Source: Isoetes taiwanensis (taxonomy: Eukaryota; Streptophyta; Lycopodiopsida; Isoetales; Isoetaceae). From it: a stretch of DNA of 64,000 bases. Below, piece after piece: positions 22,861 to 33,120 of the stretch. The stretch spans positions 2,354,436-2,418,435 of the forward strand of contig JAJEKV010000072.1 of the NCBI GenBank assembly GCA_021234155.1, given 5' to 3'. The translations under genes and the position numbers were made by a program. Each line of letters opens with the position of its first letter. Position 1 is the first letter of the stretch. The notes under the pieces are model-generated. The model was not told the origin of the DNA. It searched no databases and was given only the letters and a program-made list of their open reading frames with translations.

Positions 22861-25204
22861 ACTTAAGTAAATGATAAATGTAACATGAAAGAATCATGTC
22901 CTTGGCTTTCTAGTTTGATGAAGAATCTAGTTGGATATCTTGATAATTAGTTTTATTCAGATATTTTAACTTCTTCTCTTTTGAACCTGTAGTTCCATGT
23001 TCATAGTTTAAATGTAAAGCAATGGTCCAAAATAATCATGTGGATCACATTCTTACAGCAGAAACCTAAGAACTTCTCATTTATCACTGAAGAATATCAA
23101 AATTTTAACCTTATAATAGTTAAATCATAAATCATATGATAGGCAACACCGTCTTATTCAGTACTATTTATTTATTTATAACAATGGTCCACAATAATCT
23201 TGTGGATCACATTCTTAGAGCAGAAACCTTCAACCAGTTCTACATGTAACCTTAACATGAGAACTTAGTTTTAGTTCTATTTCCAACTTTAAGTAATAAG
23301 GAAGCTTCAACAGTTAATTTTCATGGAGGCTTTTAAAGCTGGAACTTGGAAGATGGAACAAGAAATTGTATTAAGAAGTACAAAACCAGTCAAACCTGAT
23401 TTGGATAACTCGGATTGTTTCTTGCTTCATGCGTATGCCAAGATACATTCTTTCAGCATCAAATAGAAATCGCTCCTTTATCATAAGAAAACATTTTACC
23501 ACAGCTTGCATGAAAGAACAAAACTGCAGCTGCCACACCATAAATATGTAAACATTGTTTATAATTCAAGCATCTTTAGGTGCTCTGAACACAAAGCAAA
23601 TCTAAGATTGTCCATTATGTAACAACAATATAAACATGCAATAGCATTATGAAAGCCAAGGACTTACCACAGATTCTTTTCCATAGAACAGATTCCCAGC
23701 TTCTATGGTGGACAATTTTTAGAATACGAGTCAAGGCAAATATGGATCTCATCCCTGAGCATACTGTCTATTTCGAAATGCTTATATCTAGCTATATTCG
23801 TCCAGAAACTTCCATTTCGAAATGCCTTTGTACATTTACCATTTTGAACAGCTAAATTACTCCAACGGCTATGCATTTAGCTCTGAGAAATGTATCTGGA
23901 AGCAAGAGCTAGCATAATCGGTTATAGGTGGATCTCCTGAATAAGAGCAAGGAGCCTTCAAGCAGGTCAAAATCACCAGTATACGGCAGAACTATAGTCT
24001 GTTTTTTGAACACAAGGATTTAAACCTGGACATAGAATAGCCAAAAGCATGTCCATTGTGCATCGATCTTTTGAAGGTCGCCAAGTGGCTCTGTCTACCA
24101 ACTGTTGGAATCCAACTGTTGGAATTCAACCTTCAAATCCACCAGTATATTTTAACCTTATAGAGATATTCCCCATTCTGTAAATGCGGCACGGCTCTGT
24201 AAATAACCTCAGGCAGCATATCTATTACCAGGAATACTTGGAAATAAGGCAGATCCCTTGAGTTAAGAAATTGCAGCCGTTTCTCCATGATGTCGATATA
24301 TCGCTTTTCCAAGTACAAATCGTCACTATATAGCATCAAATGCATTTCAAATTTTTAACGTGCTATAGCATATATCCGATATGAGGGCAAAACGTACCTT
24401 TGTAATGCCTTGATATTTTGCAAAATCCGTTAACCCCTGTTTATGAGTAGGCGCGAGATCATCGCCCAAATTTTGAGTCGCTCTTTCGTTACCATACATG
24501 CCGAAATCACGGGGCACATGGATTTTCGGCCAATATAGGCCATGGAAAAAGCCATTTCGAAATTCCGCACCATGCATTTCTATGATATCCATGCGAAATA
24601 TTTGTCCGCGGATCCAAAATTTTCTTTTGCTCGTTACCTTAAGTCCGACATGCTTCTCGCATGTATTATCTAGCTCTTTCACATTTTATCTACTAGTGGA
24701 TTGGCAAATGGACCTCGCAGAGTAAGTGTATCACTGTGGCCACATACGTGCCAAATCCTTTGGGTTTGCCATACCAAATCCGGCCGATTTTGCCATGTTT
24801 GGTGTCTTCATGCATATGCCCGCTTATCGCCATAGATAAAGAGCACTAAATTGATTCCCTTAAATAGGGTTTACCAGCCCAAAATCGATATGGACATTAT
24901 CCGGACCATTGCATTATTTTTTGCACTCTTACGCCTTCGTGCACTCTTACGTAAATTTTGCCGCTTGTCGCTAGGTCTTCTTCTTTCCCCGCAAAAAAAA
25001 AAAATCAAAACACGTGGCCAATGCTTTTTTCGTTGAAATCGCCCCGGCCGTACCTACAATGAAAATAATGGCTTTATCTTCTACCGGATGTTCCTATCGT
25101 GGTATTGGATTTGCTTCAAAAATGCATTAAGCCAAGATGAACTTGTCCGCAAAACCAAGAAGCCGCCTCACCGTAAAAATCGGCCCGGATTTTCCTAAGT
25201 ACTA
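22861..25204. other. Unassigned intergenic stretch
   Basis: No known domain found. A phrase like CAATGGTCCAAAATAATCATG...GTGGATCACATTCTTA occurs at about 23020-23075 and again at about 23184-23240, so a segment of roughly 165 bases is partly duplicated. A minus-strand frame at 24347-24682 (111 residues) matches nothing I know. Confidence 0.4.
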
Positions 25205-25356
25205 GGAAAGTGCACCTCGAGGAAATTCCTCGAGGGAATTTCCCCGAGGCGGGCCGCCGACGACGGCGGGCGTAGCTTAAGCCGCCAGCGCCCGAAAGTC
25301 TGGCGGGGTCGCCGAGGGAATATTCCCCAGGGAATATTCCCAGAGGTGCACTTTTC
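25205..25356. repeat. Fold-back element with 12-base inverted ends
   Basis: AAAGTGCACCTC at 25207-25218 is exactly complementary to GAGGTGCACTTT at 25343-25354. Inside are further self-complementary words (CCTCGAGGAAATTCCTCGAGG; GGGAATATTCCC twice). The 140-base interior is far more GC-rich than its surroundings. The size and inverted ends fit a MITE-like fold-back; no clear target duplication is visible. Confidence 0.6.
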
Positions 25357-27404
25357 GGGACGTAATTCACTTTAATGGAATTACTTTAAAAATGAAGATT
25401 CTTTTGGTCCTCAGGAGTTTTTCGCGCCTTTCTCGCCCGGTGCTTACTCCGCCGAGGCGATCTTCCTCTCAGGCGCCCTTTTGGAGTGATTCCAAATGGG
25501 TTACCGTACTGCTTGAAGAAAATCACATTTCTTTTGCTGAAAAGTTTTATGTTTTCGTGGAGATTGGATCGGATTTGAGTTGGCGGGGAGTTCTTGGCGA
25601 AGTCTTGGAGATTGGATCGGGTTCTTGGCGAAGTTTTGGCGCGGGGAATAGGTGCATGCATGACGCTAATGATGGATGTTTAACATCCTTTTCTAGTTTT
25701 ATGTTTTTGTTAAGCCATGCCGTTGTATCGGATGGACGACGATCAAGGAAAAATGCCTGACCGATTCCGATTTAGCTTCAAGCTATTCATTCATTCTTAC
25801 CTTTTTATCCAAACTTAGGCTACAAAGAAAAGGTATTCCGGAGGGCTTGAATCGTTCCTATAAATTGTCGTTTCTATTTGATGAAGATAGATCCGCCCTA
25901 GCCTATGAATCTTTCTCGTATTTTTCCGGAACCGACGGCCACGACCCTAAGAACCCATCTTTGTTGCTTCCTTTGCCGCTGCCTTTGATTTATGGGTCCA
26001 TTTGCTTTTGGTATGGTGTTGATCTAGCACCGCAGAGTCAACAAGAATAGAGTTCCGTGACTATGTTTGTCTTTGCTACAAGTTTCGATTGAACAATGAA
26101 AACTTCCGGTTGAAAACAATGTTATGATAATGTTTGATAGGTTGGAAACATGCTATAATTTTGTTTGAATTCTGAGTTGGAAATAGTGCCATGATTTTGT
26201 TATAAATGCTGAACTTTGTTGCAAATTTTAGAGTTGTATAATTCTCTTATGAATTCTGTGTTAATGCAGTGATAATGCAGTGTATAATTGTCTTATAATT
26301 CTGTGTAAATGCAGTGATAAATGATAATGAAGTGATAATGCAGTGTCTTCTTGAATAATAAAAAGTTAGTGGAGGTGAAATTACCTGTTAGTGGAGCTGA
26401 AATTATGTGTTTGAAAAGATAGACAAATTTACAGTAATTCCAGCCTAAAGTGGATTACTTTCCTGCAAAAAGAAAAAAAATCAAAACACAGGGCCAATGC
26501 CAATGCTTCAAGAACTCAGAAATCCACCGGAACATTGGCTTCTTCATTCATACCTGATTGAATCACTCAACTAAAACCGTTCTTGAATCGCTGAAACACT
26601 TCCGCCTTTGCCTAATCCCCTTAATCCCCTTGAAACACTTCCTGATCTGCTTCTAATTCTCACTTACAGGAAAAAGAAATCGCCAGAAGAAGAGTAAGAC
26701 AAAAAAAATCCCTTTCTCTAAAAAAGCTTTTCAAGAATAGCCGTAGGAATTAATTTCTAAGAATTAATTAGCGGTGGATATCTCTTCCCCCAAAAAATAA
26801 TCTATTTATATTTTCTTACGGAAACCCTTCCGGGCTTCAAATGAAAATCCGGAAGGGTTTCGATATTGAAGCCCGAAAGGATTTCCACTAATTTATTTAA
26901 TAACCCCAAGGGGAGATAGTGGGAGCGAAAAAGAAGACTACAATTGGTAGTCGTTCAGCCGTTCTCATATTAGCATATATTAGCAGAAAATTGTGAGTAC
27001 AGTTTTGAAGGACAGAGATAAACAACTCTCCCATACTGACATTCGCTGATTATTCCATCTAATGGAGCAGCCTTTGCACTAAAGAGGCTTGCTGGATCTG
27101 CATAAACAATGTCGAGCAAAAAAAATCAGCACATCAAAAAAGGGATTAGAAGAGCCAACTCTTCCCGATACCCATTTCTTCCCGATTTGCCCTCCGCCAT
27201 AGCCAACTCTGGCGCCTCCTTCCTTCAATATCGCGCATTCAATATCCATAAGCCTTAAAAATTTGTATCAATCTCCGCCCTGCCTTTTCCCAAATCTTTT
27301 GTCGTTTCCCACATTTGTGTTTGCAGCATTTTTCGGAATTGGAACCATGTCTGGTTGTTGATGCCCGCCTATGGAGTAAAGAAGATCGGCATCAAGCGAG
27401 ATGT
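25357..27404. other. Unassigned stretch with small tandem repeats
   Basis: A 122-residue plus frame (25392-25760) shows no recognised domain. Around 26260-26345 words of the type TGCAGTGATAATG are repeated, and 26819-26887 holds the GGAAACCCTTCC fold-back. No retroelement part is recognised. Confidence 0.4.
26819..26887. repeat. Second GGAAACCCTTCCGG fold-back
   Basis: CGGAAACCCTTCCGGGCTTC is followed by the complementary TCCGGAAGGGTTTCG and then GAAGCCCGAAAGGATTTCC. It is the same repeat type as 18494-18710, here only about 70 bases long. Confidence 0.7.
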
Positions 27405-27407
27405 TTG

Positions 27408-27606
27408 CCAGGTCTGTAGTGCGGCTATGGCACAACATTATGATGCAGCCCATCACGATGCTGGAGCAGATTCTAGAGATAAGAGGCGAAATTGTTTTGA
27501 GCATGTGCACCAGGTCTGTAGTGCGGCTATGACATTATGATGCAGGCCATCACGATGCTAGAGCAGACTCTGGAGATAAGAGGCGAAATTGTTTTGAGCA
27601 TGTGCA
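27408..27606 (+). repeat. Tandem duplication of a 100-base unit
   Basis: The unit starts CCAGGTCTGTAGTGCGGCTATG and ends TTGTTTTGAGCATGTGCAC; it occurs at 27408-27509 and 27510-27606 with a few differences and one small gap. No known coding motif is visible in either copy. Confidence 0.8.
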
Positions 27607-27980
27607 CAGGTATATGATGAATGATCCAACCCTCTATCTGATCACCAGGCTACAATGGGTATTTTGTTTTCTATTTTGTTGCAGTTTTGGAATTGTGAAG
27701 TTGAGAAGAGGGTATTGCAGTGCAATGGTTGTTTAGATGTGTGCATCTGCAGCCAGCGGTGCATTTTCTTATGGCTCAAATATGCTAAGCTCGATCAAAT
27801 GGATGATGCAGGTAAAATCGCCACTGTTTTGGCAGCATAATAAAGCTTCTTACTTACAAGAGAGTACCATGGGAACAATCCAGAGATGTCGTAGCTTCTT
27901 CACAAGGCTGTTCGGGAAAGGAATGAAAGTGCTTATGCAGTTTATCAGCACCACCTTTCCAGCAGGCCAATAAATATAAG

Positions 27981-28137
27981 GACATGAACCCTATCCCATT
28001 GTCAAAGGTTGAGCCAGCATCCAAGATTGCAGAAAGATTCTGCACAGGTGGCATGTCTTTGGGTGCTCTATCCTGGGAAACACATGAGGCAAATGAATAG
28101 AATTGGTGGAAAATCAAATTCTGGAGAAGGTGGTGAG
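27981..28137 (+). pseudogene. Fragment of ferredoxin-type glutamate synthase
   Basis: The plus strand encodes [20 protein letters not shown], then, after a frame change, [15 protein letters not shown]. These are the N-terminal strands of the FMN-binding synthase domain of plant GOGAT (glutamate plus 2-oxoglutarate chemistry in plastids), where [18 protein letters not shown] and [16 protein letters not shown] are near-invariant. Only about 50 residues remain of a protein of some 1500, and a deletion with a frame change lies near 28090. The piece ends at GAG|GTACCG, which may be an original exon border, so it probably came from genomic DNA. It is a dead fragment, not a gene. Confidence 0.85.
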
Positions 28138-28188
28138 GTACCGGATGCCCTTTTTATCTCCGATTCTTATGTGCACATATTCATACTT

Positions 28189-29015
28189 CTTATCCAGGGA
28201 GTTGGAGGTAAAAGGATCTGGTTAGTGTTTTTGATTAAAAAACGGTGTTTTATTGATTTCATGCCATATTCAGGTCCCTTCTGATGCATTCACAACATTG
28301 TCACTTTATCTAAACCGAATGGAATAAGCATTTAGCGAGAATGGTAAGTTAGACAACGAATGCAGTTGACAAGAATAAGAAGTAGATAACCTACCATTTA
28401 GGGAAATATTTAAGACATGAGTTTATTTTCATTCGTGTATGTTAGCTATGTAAGCAGGCTCAAGGATTGTACAGTTCTTTTAAAATGATTGCTAAAGGCT
28501 TGAGATTTGGATTTGTATACGCTTGTCTCAAAGCTTTTCTATTTTGTTATTACTTGATCCATAATTTGTATTCTTTTTCTAGGTTATGGTATTGGAGCTG
28601 CAAGACATACAGTCCAGAAGGGACAGCGATGCTAGCAGGCCTGATGCTGGAAGTTTAGGGCCTGATGCCTTATCCAGGGAGTTGGAGGTAAAAGGATCTG
28701 GCTAGTGTTTTTGATTAAAAAACGGCGTTTTATTGATTTCATGCCATATTCAGGTTCTTTCTGATGCATTCACAACATTGTCACTTTATCTAAACCGAAT
28801 GGAACTTAGCGAGAATGATAAGTTAGACAACGAATGCAGTTGACAAGAATAAGAAGTAGATAGCCTATCATTTAGGGAAATATTTAAGACATGAGTTTAT
28901 TTTCATTCGTGTATGTTAGCTATGTAAGCAGGCTCAAGGATTGTACAGTTCTTTTAAAATGATTGCTAAAGGCTTGAGGTTTGGATTTGTATACGCTTGT
29001 CTCAAAGCTTTTCTA
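28189..29015 (+). repeat. Tandem duplication with an unidentified host exon pair
   Basis: 28189-28541 and 28669-29015 are near-identical, offset by about 480 bases. Each copy starts CTTATCCAGGGAGTTGGAG, followed by GTAAAAGG...TTCAG (an intron-like stretch), then a frame reading SDAFTTLSLYLNRME. Before the second copy a frame reads QDIQSRRDSDASRPDAGSLG. The two protein-like blocks joined by a GT...AG stretch look like a genomic piece of a host gene I cannot name. Confidence 0.65.
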
Positions 29016-29510
29016 AAGTCAGCTTCATATTAACGCTTGCACTGGGCAAAGGATGAAAGTAATGCACAGCTGAAACATGACAGTTAACAAAGAGGAATTA
29101 ACCTTGTCACAGGCAATGCTTCATCATGATTGATAATTCCAAAGATGATCTGTGCCTCCAGATGATGTTTATCAGTGCAATAGCTGGTGGGATGGCTATT
29201 GCCAATTTATTGTTTCTCAGCAGAAAAGATGCCAAAAATGCATCTTTGAAAATTTTGCATGATAAATGGAAATGGCAGATCAGGACTGGAGCTTGGCAAC
29301 TAATATAGCATGCACCAAATTACCAAGGCTTATTGGAGTTTCACTTTACTTGGGAATGCGTCATGATTTGATTAAATTACTGGTGGTCTTTATTAGGGTG
29401 CATTCCCATTACTACCCGACCTGTATTTCTGAGTTTGCCACGTCAGATATTTGCTGGTCCCTTTTACCAGTTTTCCAACGTTCCATTCCCATTAGACCGT
29501 CTCCACTCAA

Positions 29511-29595
29511 GGGACATACTCCATGACAATGTAAACGTTTAAGTCATCTTCACAGGCATCATAAAACCGCACCAAATTCTGTCAGGGCTTGCAAC
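29511..29595 (-). pseudogene. Fragment of a CDPK-related kinase (CRK) N-lobe
   Basis: On the minus strand this reads [16 protein letters not shown] followed by YIVME, with ALT a little upstream in another frame. It matches the kinase segment [24 protein letters not shown] that is typical of plant CDPK-related kinases. Only about 25 codons remain. It lies 50 bases from a PTI1-like fragment on the opposite strand, so the two cannot belong to one gene. Confidence 0.7.
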
Positions 29596-29645
29596 TTTAT
29601 GACGTTGAGGCAGTGCTAAGTTTATCAAACTGGTATCACTCTCAG

Positions 29646-29853
29646 GCGACCCCCAGGTTAAGTGAAGATAAAGTAAAGCAATGTGTTGATCCAAAGTTGA
29701 AAGGAGAATATCCAGCGAAGGCAGTTGCAAAAGTAAGTATTTGGTACAAAAACATCATTCTGCTGCTGCGGTTGCTGCTCTATGTGTGCAATATGAAGCT
29801 GACTTTAGGCTTGGAAAATGAGCATTGTTGTAAAAGCATTGGAACCTTTATTG
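29646..29853 (+). pseudogene. Fragment of a PTI1-like Ser/Thr kinase C-lobe
   Basis: The plus strand reads [20 protein letters not shown] followed by EYPAKAVAK, then [16 protein letters not shown], then in another frame [12 protein letters not shown]. This is the end of the kinase domain of PTI1-like cytoplasmic kinases ([17 protein letters not shown]..., [29 protein letters not shown]). A GTAAGT after AVAK may be an original intron border. A frame shift after EADFR and the missing N-lobe mark it as a pseudogene fragment. Confidence 0.85.
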
Positions 29854-29859
29854 CTGGAT

Positions 29860-30880
29860 TTTGTAATTTGTACATTGACGGTCCTAAGTTCTGGCCCATA
29901 GCAAGTATTGCTGGAAAGAAAATGAGAGGAATTGGTCCTCTTTAGTTGTAATATATGTATTTAGTCAACTCTTCTATTGGTGTTTGAATAAGATTTTGAA
30001 TTCTCATTAATGTGAACTACCAAATGTTATTCATGATATTTGTTAGTGAAATAACAATTGCTTAAAATGAAACAACGCAGGTCCAGTCCCCAGAGATCAA
30101 CAAACGAAAGTTCTGCTCAACCCTTGATATTATCCACACAATGCATATTCTCAGTAACTGGATTCCAAAGGAGACATTGGAGTTGATTGCTTTTTTGTTT
30201 ACTTTGAAAGGCCATGAGGCGATATAGAAGCAAGCTCAATGTTTCTTTCGCAATGGCTTTTTCTAAGCATTAAAATTGTGCAGCCTAATGTGCCATGCCA
30301 AGATCTTCGCACTTCGGCTCTTGGACGTTGACAAGCATTGCTTAAATATGTGAGGAGCACAAATGATGGGAATGCTTTTTATATCTTGCATCTATGATGG
30401 ATGCAACAACCGGAAGCTCATGTTTGATTTGTCCTTCGCATGCACAATCTGAAAGAATAGTTCTTGCCCTAATTCACCTAAATGGGCAATTTGTGCTAGC
30501 TATGGCAAATACCATGTGGGCCATGATTTCTATAAAATTAGATTTGTATCATTTAAATCTCAATCTTAAAAAAAAAGGGAACTCCTTTTCGAATACATGA
30601 CTTGAACATTGTGATCTCCACGATTGCCTTTGCCTTTTGTGCTTTCCAAAGAGTAACAAGGAGGTTATTGTAAAACCTATAAATATGATTGATATCACAT
30701 TCAATTAATCACTAGACATGCTTTGCACAACATTTGAACATCAAGGTTCCTTTCCCTTTTACCACCAACAAAATATTCACCCAAAAATTATGCCTGACAA
30801 AAAGCCCAGCAACGCTGGGCACTTTTTCTAGTCTCTAAATATTACTTAAAATGCTTGCCTATGAATATATTCTTGCAGGG
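29860..30880. other. Unassigned stretch, possibly more host-gene pieces
   Basis: At about 30080-30190 a plus frame after a CGCAG acceptor-like site reads SPEINKRKFCSTLDIIHTMH, which is protein-like but unidentified. A 68-residue plus frame at 30394-30600 is also unrecognised. No retroelement domain is visible. Confidence 0.35.
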
Positions 30881-30884
30881 ACAA

Positions 30885-32422
30885 TGCAGGGCTCGGGGGG
30901 GGGAGGGATCTATGATGTTACGGAGAACATCAATTCAGGAGGGGGGGGGGGGAGAATGTGACGTTCTATAAATATACGATATATAAATACATATATTATT
31001 AATTATATTATACTCGCCACGTCACTGATACATGCCATAGGTACGACATGTACATGTTAGCCGGTATAGATTCCCCATGGGGACGCAACCCCTAGACACC
31101 AATATATTGCAATATTAAGCTGACTGCCACATGGCACAACCCCATTGACCTGACCTTTCATTCCCAACCCTAAAAGAGTACCCAAAAAAGTACCCTTTCT
31201 ATAAAAGGAGCTACCATAAAGCGCGCCCCTTTTGGCTACCTCGTGATTAGCGCCCAGCGGCAGACGCCCTCCGTAAGTGGGACGCCTCGCCTACCTTTTG
31301 AAAGGCGTGCCCAACGGTCGGCGCAACAACCCGAGTCCGCCAAAGAATCGCCGATCACTACCATGGACGCTTTCAGAGGAGGAATGCCCGGCAGCCAAGG
31401 ATTCGGTTGGTGCCACCTACCTTGTTTGATTCTTAGACCAGCCATTAGCCATTCTTATCCCTATCTAAACCATATATGCCAAGAACTGTATGGATAGGTT
31501 AGATCTATGTGATATTCTGTTATTTAAATTTATATGGTTCTATGATGTATGATATGTTCGCACTCCTATGTATTGGGAAGGGGGGTAGAGACTCAAGCCT
31601 TAGTAGATATGATCCTAGAGTAGCCTTATTAACTCCCAATTAATGCAATCTGTGCATAAGAGTCCGCCTGCACTGTGGGTGGAGGGGCCAGTTGATCCCT
31701 CTGGTGTGTAAAGCCTACCGGGAAACATTGCGGACTAGGCCTAATACCTTTATGCACTGCGTGTGGATATGGTATGGGCTCGACACCTCTTAGATGGTGA
31801 GGCCACCTTCAATGGGGTTGAAGTCATAGACGAGCAATGGCTCTCTAGTCTGCCTGTCATTGGCATGTGTCCTCTGGAGGACATAGTGGTCCCCTCCTGC
31901 CTCATCGGGACTGGGGAGATGCAACCTAGGAGTAGCCCCTTTGGCTATGCCCCCGGCAGGCTACGGTCCGGTCCCAAAGCTTATCAGCCTATCTGCAACA
32001 CAGGAGGGGCGGATGGAGTGGACTACCCAACAACCATTTTCTATGCCAGCCAAATCCATTTGCCATGAATTCTGTCTGCTTGACTTCTGGAGACCCCAAG
32101 CCGTCAGTCATCCCTTGAGTCTGAGCCTTGGGTAGAATGTGCCATTGCTGTCTATGTTATTATGATGATAGCTCATGTTGTTATGGTGATCTTCACCCTT
32201 CGGGGTGGTCATATGTATTATTTGTTGTTATGTACTTATGTTACACGCTTCTGCATTGCTAGGTGGATCCTGAGGGAGACGGGGCAAATGACACGTCCAA
32301 TCTTTCCATGCAGGATTCCTGCCCACCATCAGGAATCCCACATCAGATGGGAGGCCTCTCGATGGTAGCAAGGCCAAGGAGGGGAATCTCCAGTTCATGT
32401 ACGATGGGAGCATCGTATATGA
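30885..32422 (+). mobile_element. 3' LTR (with purine tract) of a Ty3-type element
   Basis: 30959-32422 starts TGACGTTCTATAAATA and ends GGGAGCATCGTATATGA, the same end words as the solo LTR at 12631-14163 read in its own direction. Before it are two G-rich tracts (about 30893-30905 and 30938-30954), the latter positioned as the polypurine tract. No internal pol sequence is recognised upstream; that side instead holds host-gene fragments. This is a partial fossil with one LTR. Confidence 0.8.
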
Positions 32423-32699
32423 TCGAAGATGTCACAAAAACTAGACTACACCATATGATCAGGAGAATATCCAACACTAGACTTCATAAGGGTGTCATGA
32501 AGACCACTATATTTCTAGAGATGCAAACTCTAGAACATCATATTTAACAGAGAACAACACAATAACAAGTTTGGATACTAAAATGGATACTAAAATGGAG
32601 CAGACAAGTCGTATTTAATTAAAGTGGGACAAGTCTCGAATTTTGGGACTCAGACTGAAAATGGGACTCATGCTGACAAAATTTTTTACATTGAATCGT

Positions 32700-33120
32700 T
32701 GTTAGATCAAGGGGAGGGGAAGGGGAAGGGGAGAAGTTGAGAGAAGTAATGGAAGGGGATAAGTTAGAAGAAGGGGGAGGGGGAGGAGTTCGAAAGGGGG
32801 GGGGTGAGAAGGGGGCAAGGGGGGAGGTGAAGGAGGGGTGGGGAGGTGAGTTCCGAAAAGGAGGGGGAGAAGAGGGGCAAGGAGGTGAGAGGGGAGGGTG
32901 CAAGGGGAGGTGAGTTCGGAAAGAGGGGTGAGAAGGGGGGGGAGGGGAGGGGGGCAAGGAAGGGGAGGGAGGAAAGCAAGGGGAGGGGAGGGAAGTGGCT
33001 TAAGGGGAAGGAAGGGGATAAGTTGGAAAGAATGGGTGTGGGGGAGGGAGGGGTAGAGAAGAGCAAACGGAAGGAGGAGGAGGGAGGGGCAAAGGGGCAA
33101 GAGTCTCCCCACCCCTTCCA
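32700..33120. repeat. GGGGA-type purine-rich low-complexity block
   Basis: About 420 bases of almost pure purine on the plus strand (runs of GGGGAGGGGAAGGGG and GGAGG). Long proline/leucine-rich frames on the minus strand are by-products of this composition. Such tracts can adopt triplex or G-quadruplex structures and are mutable. Confidence 0.9.
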
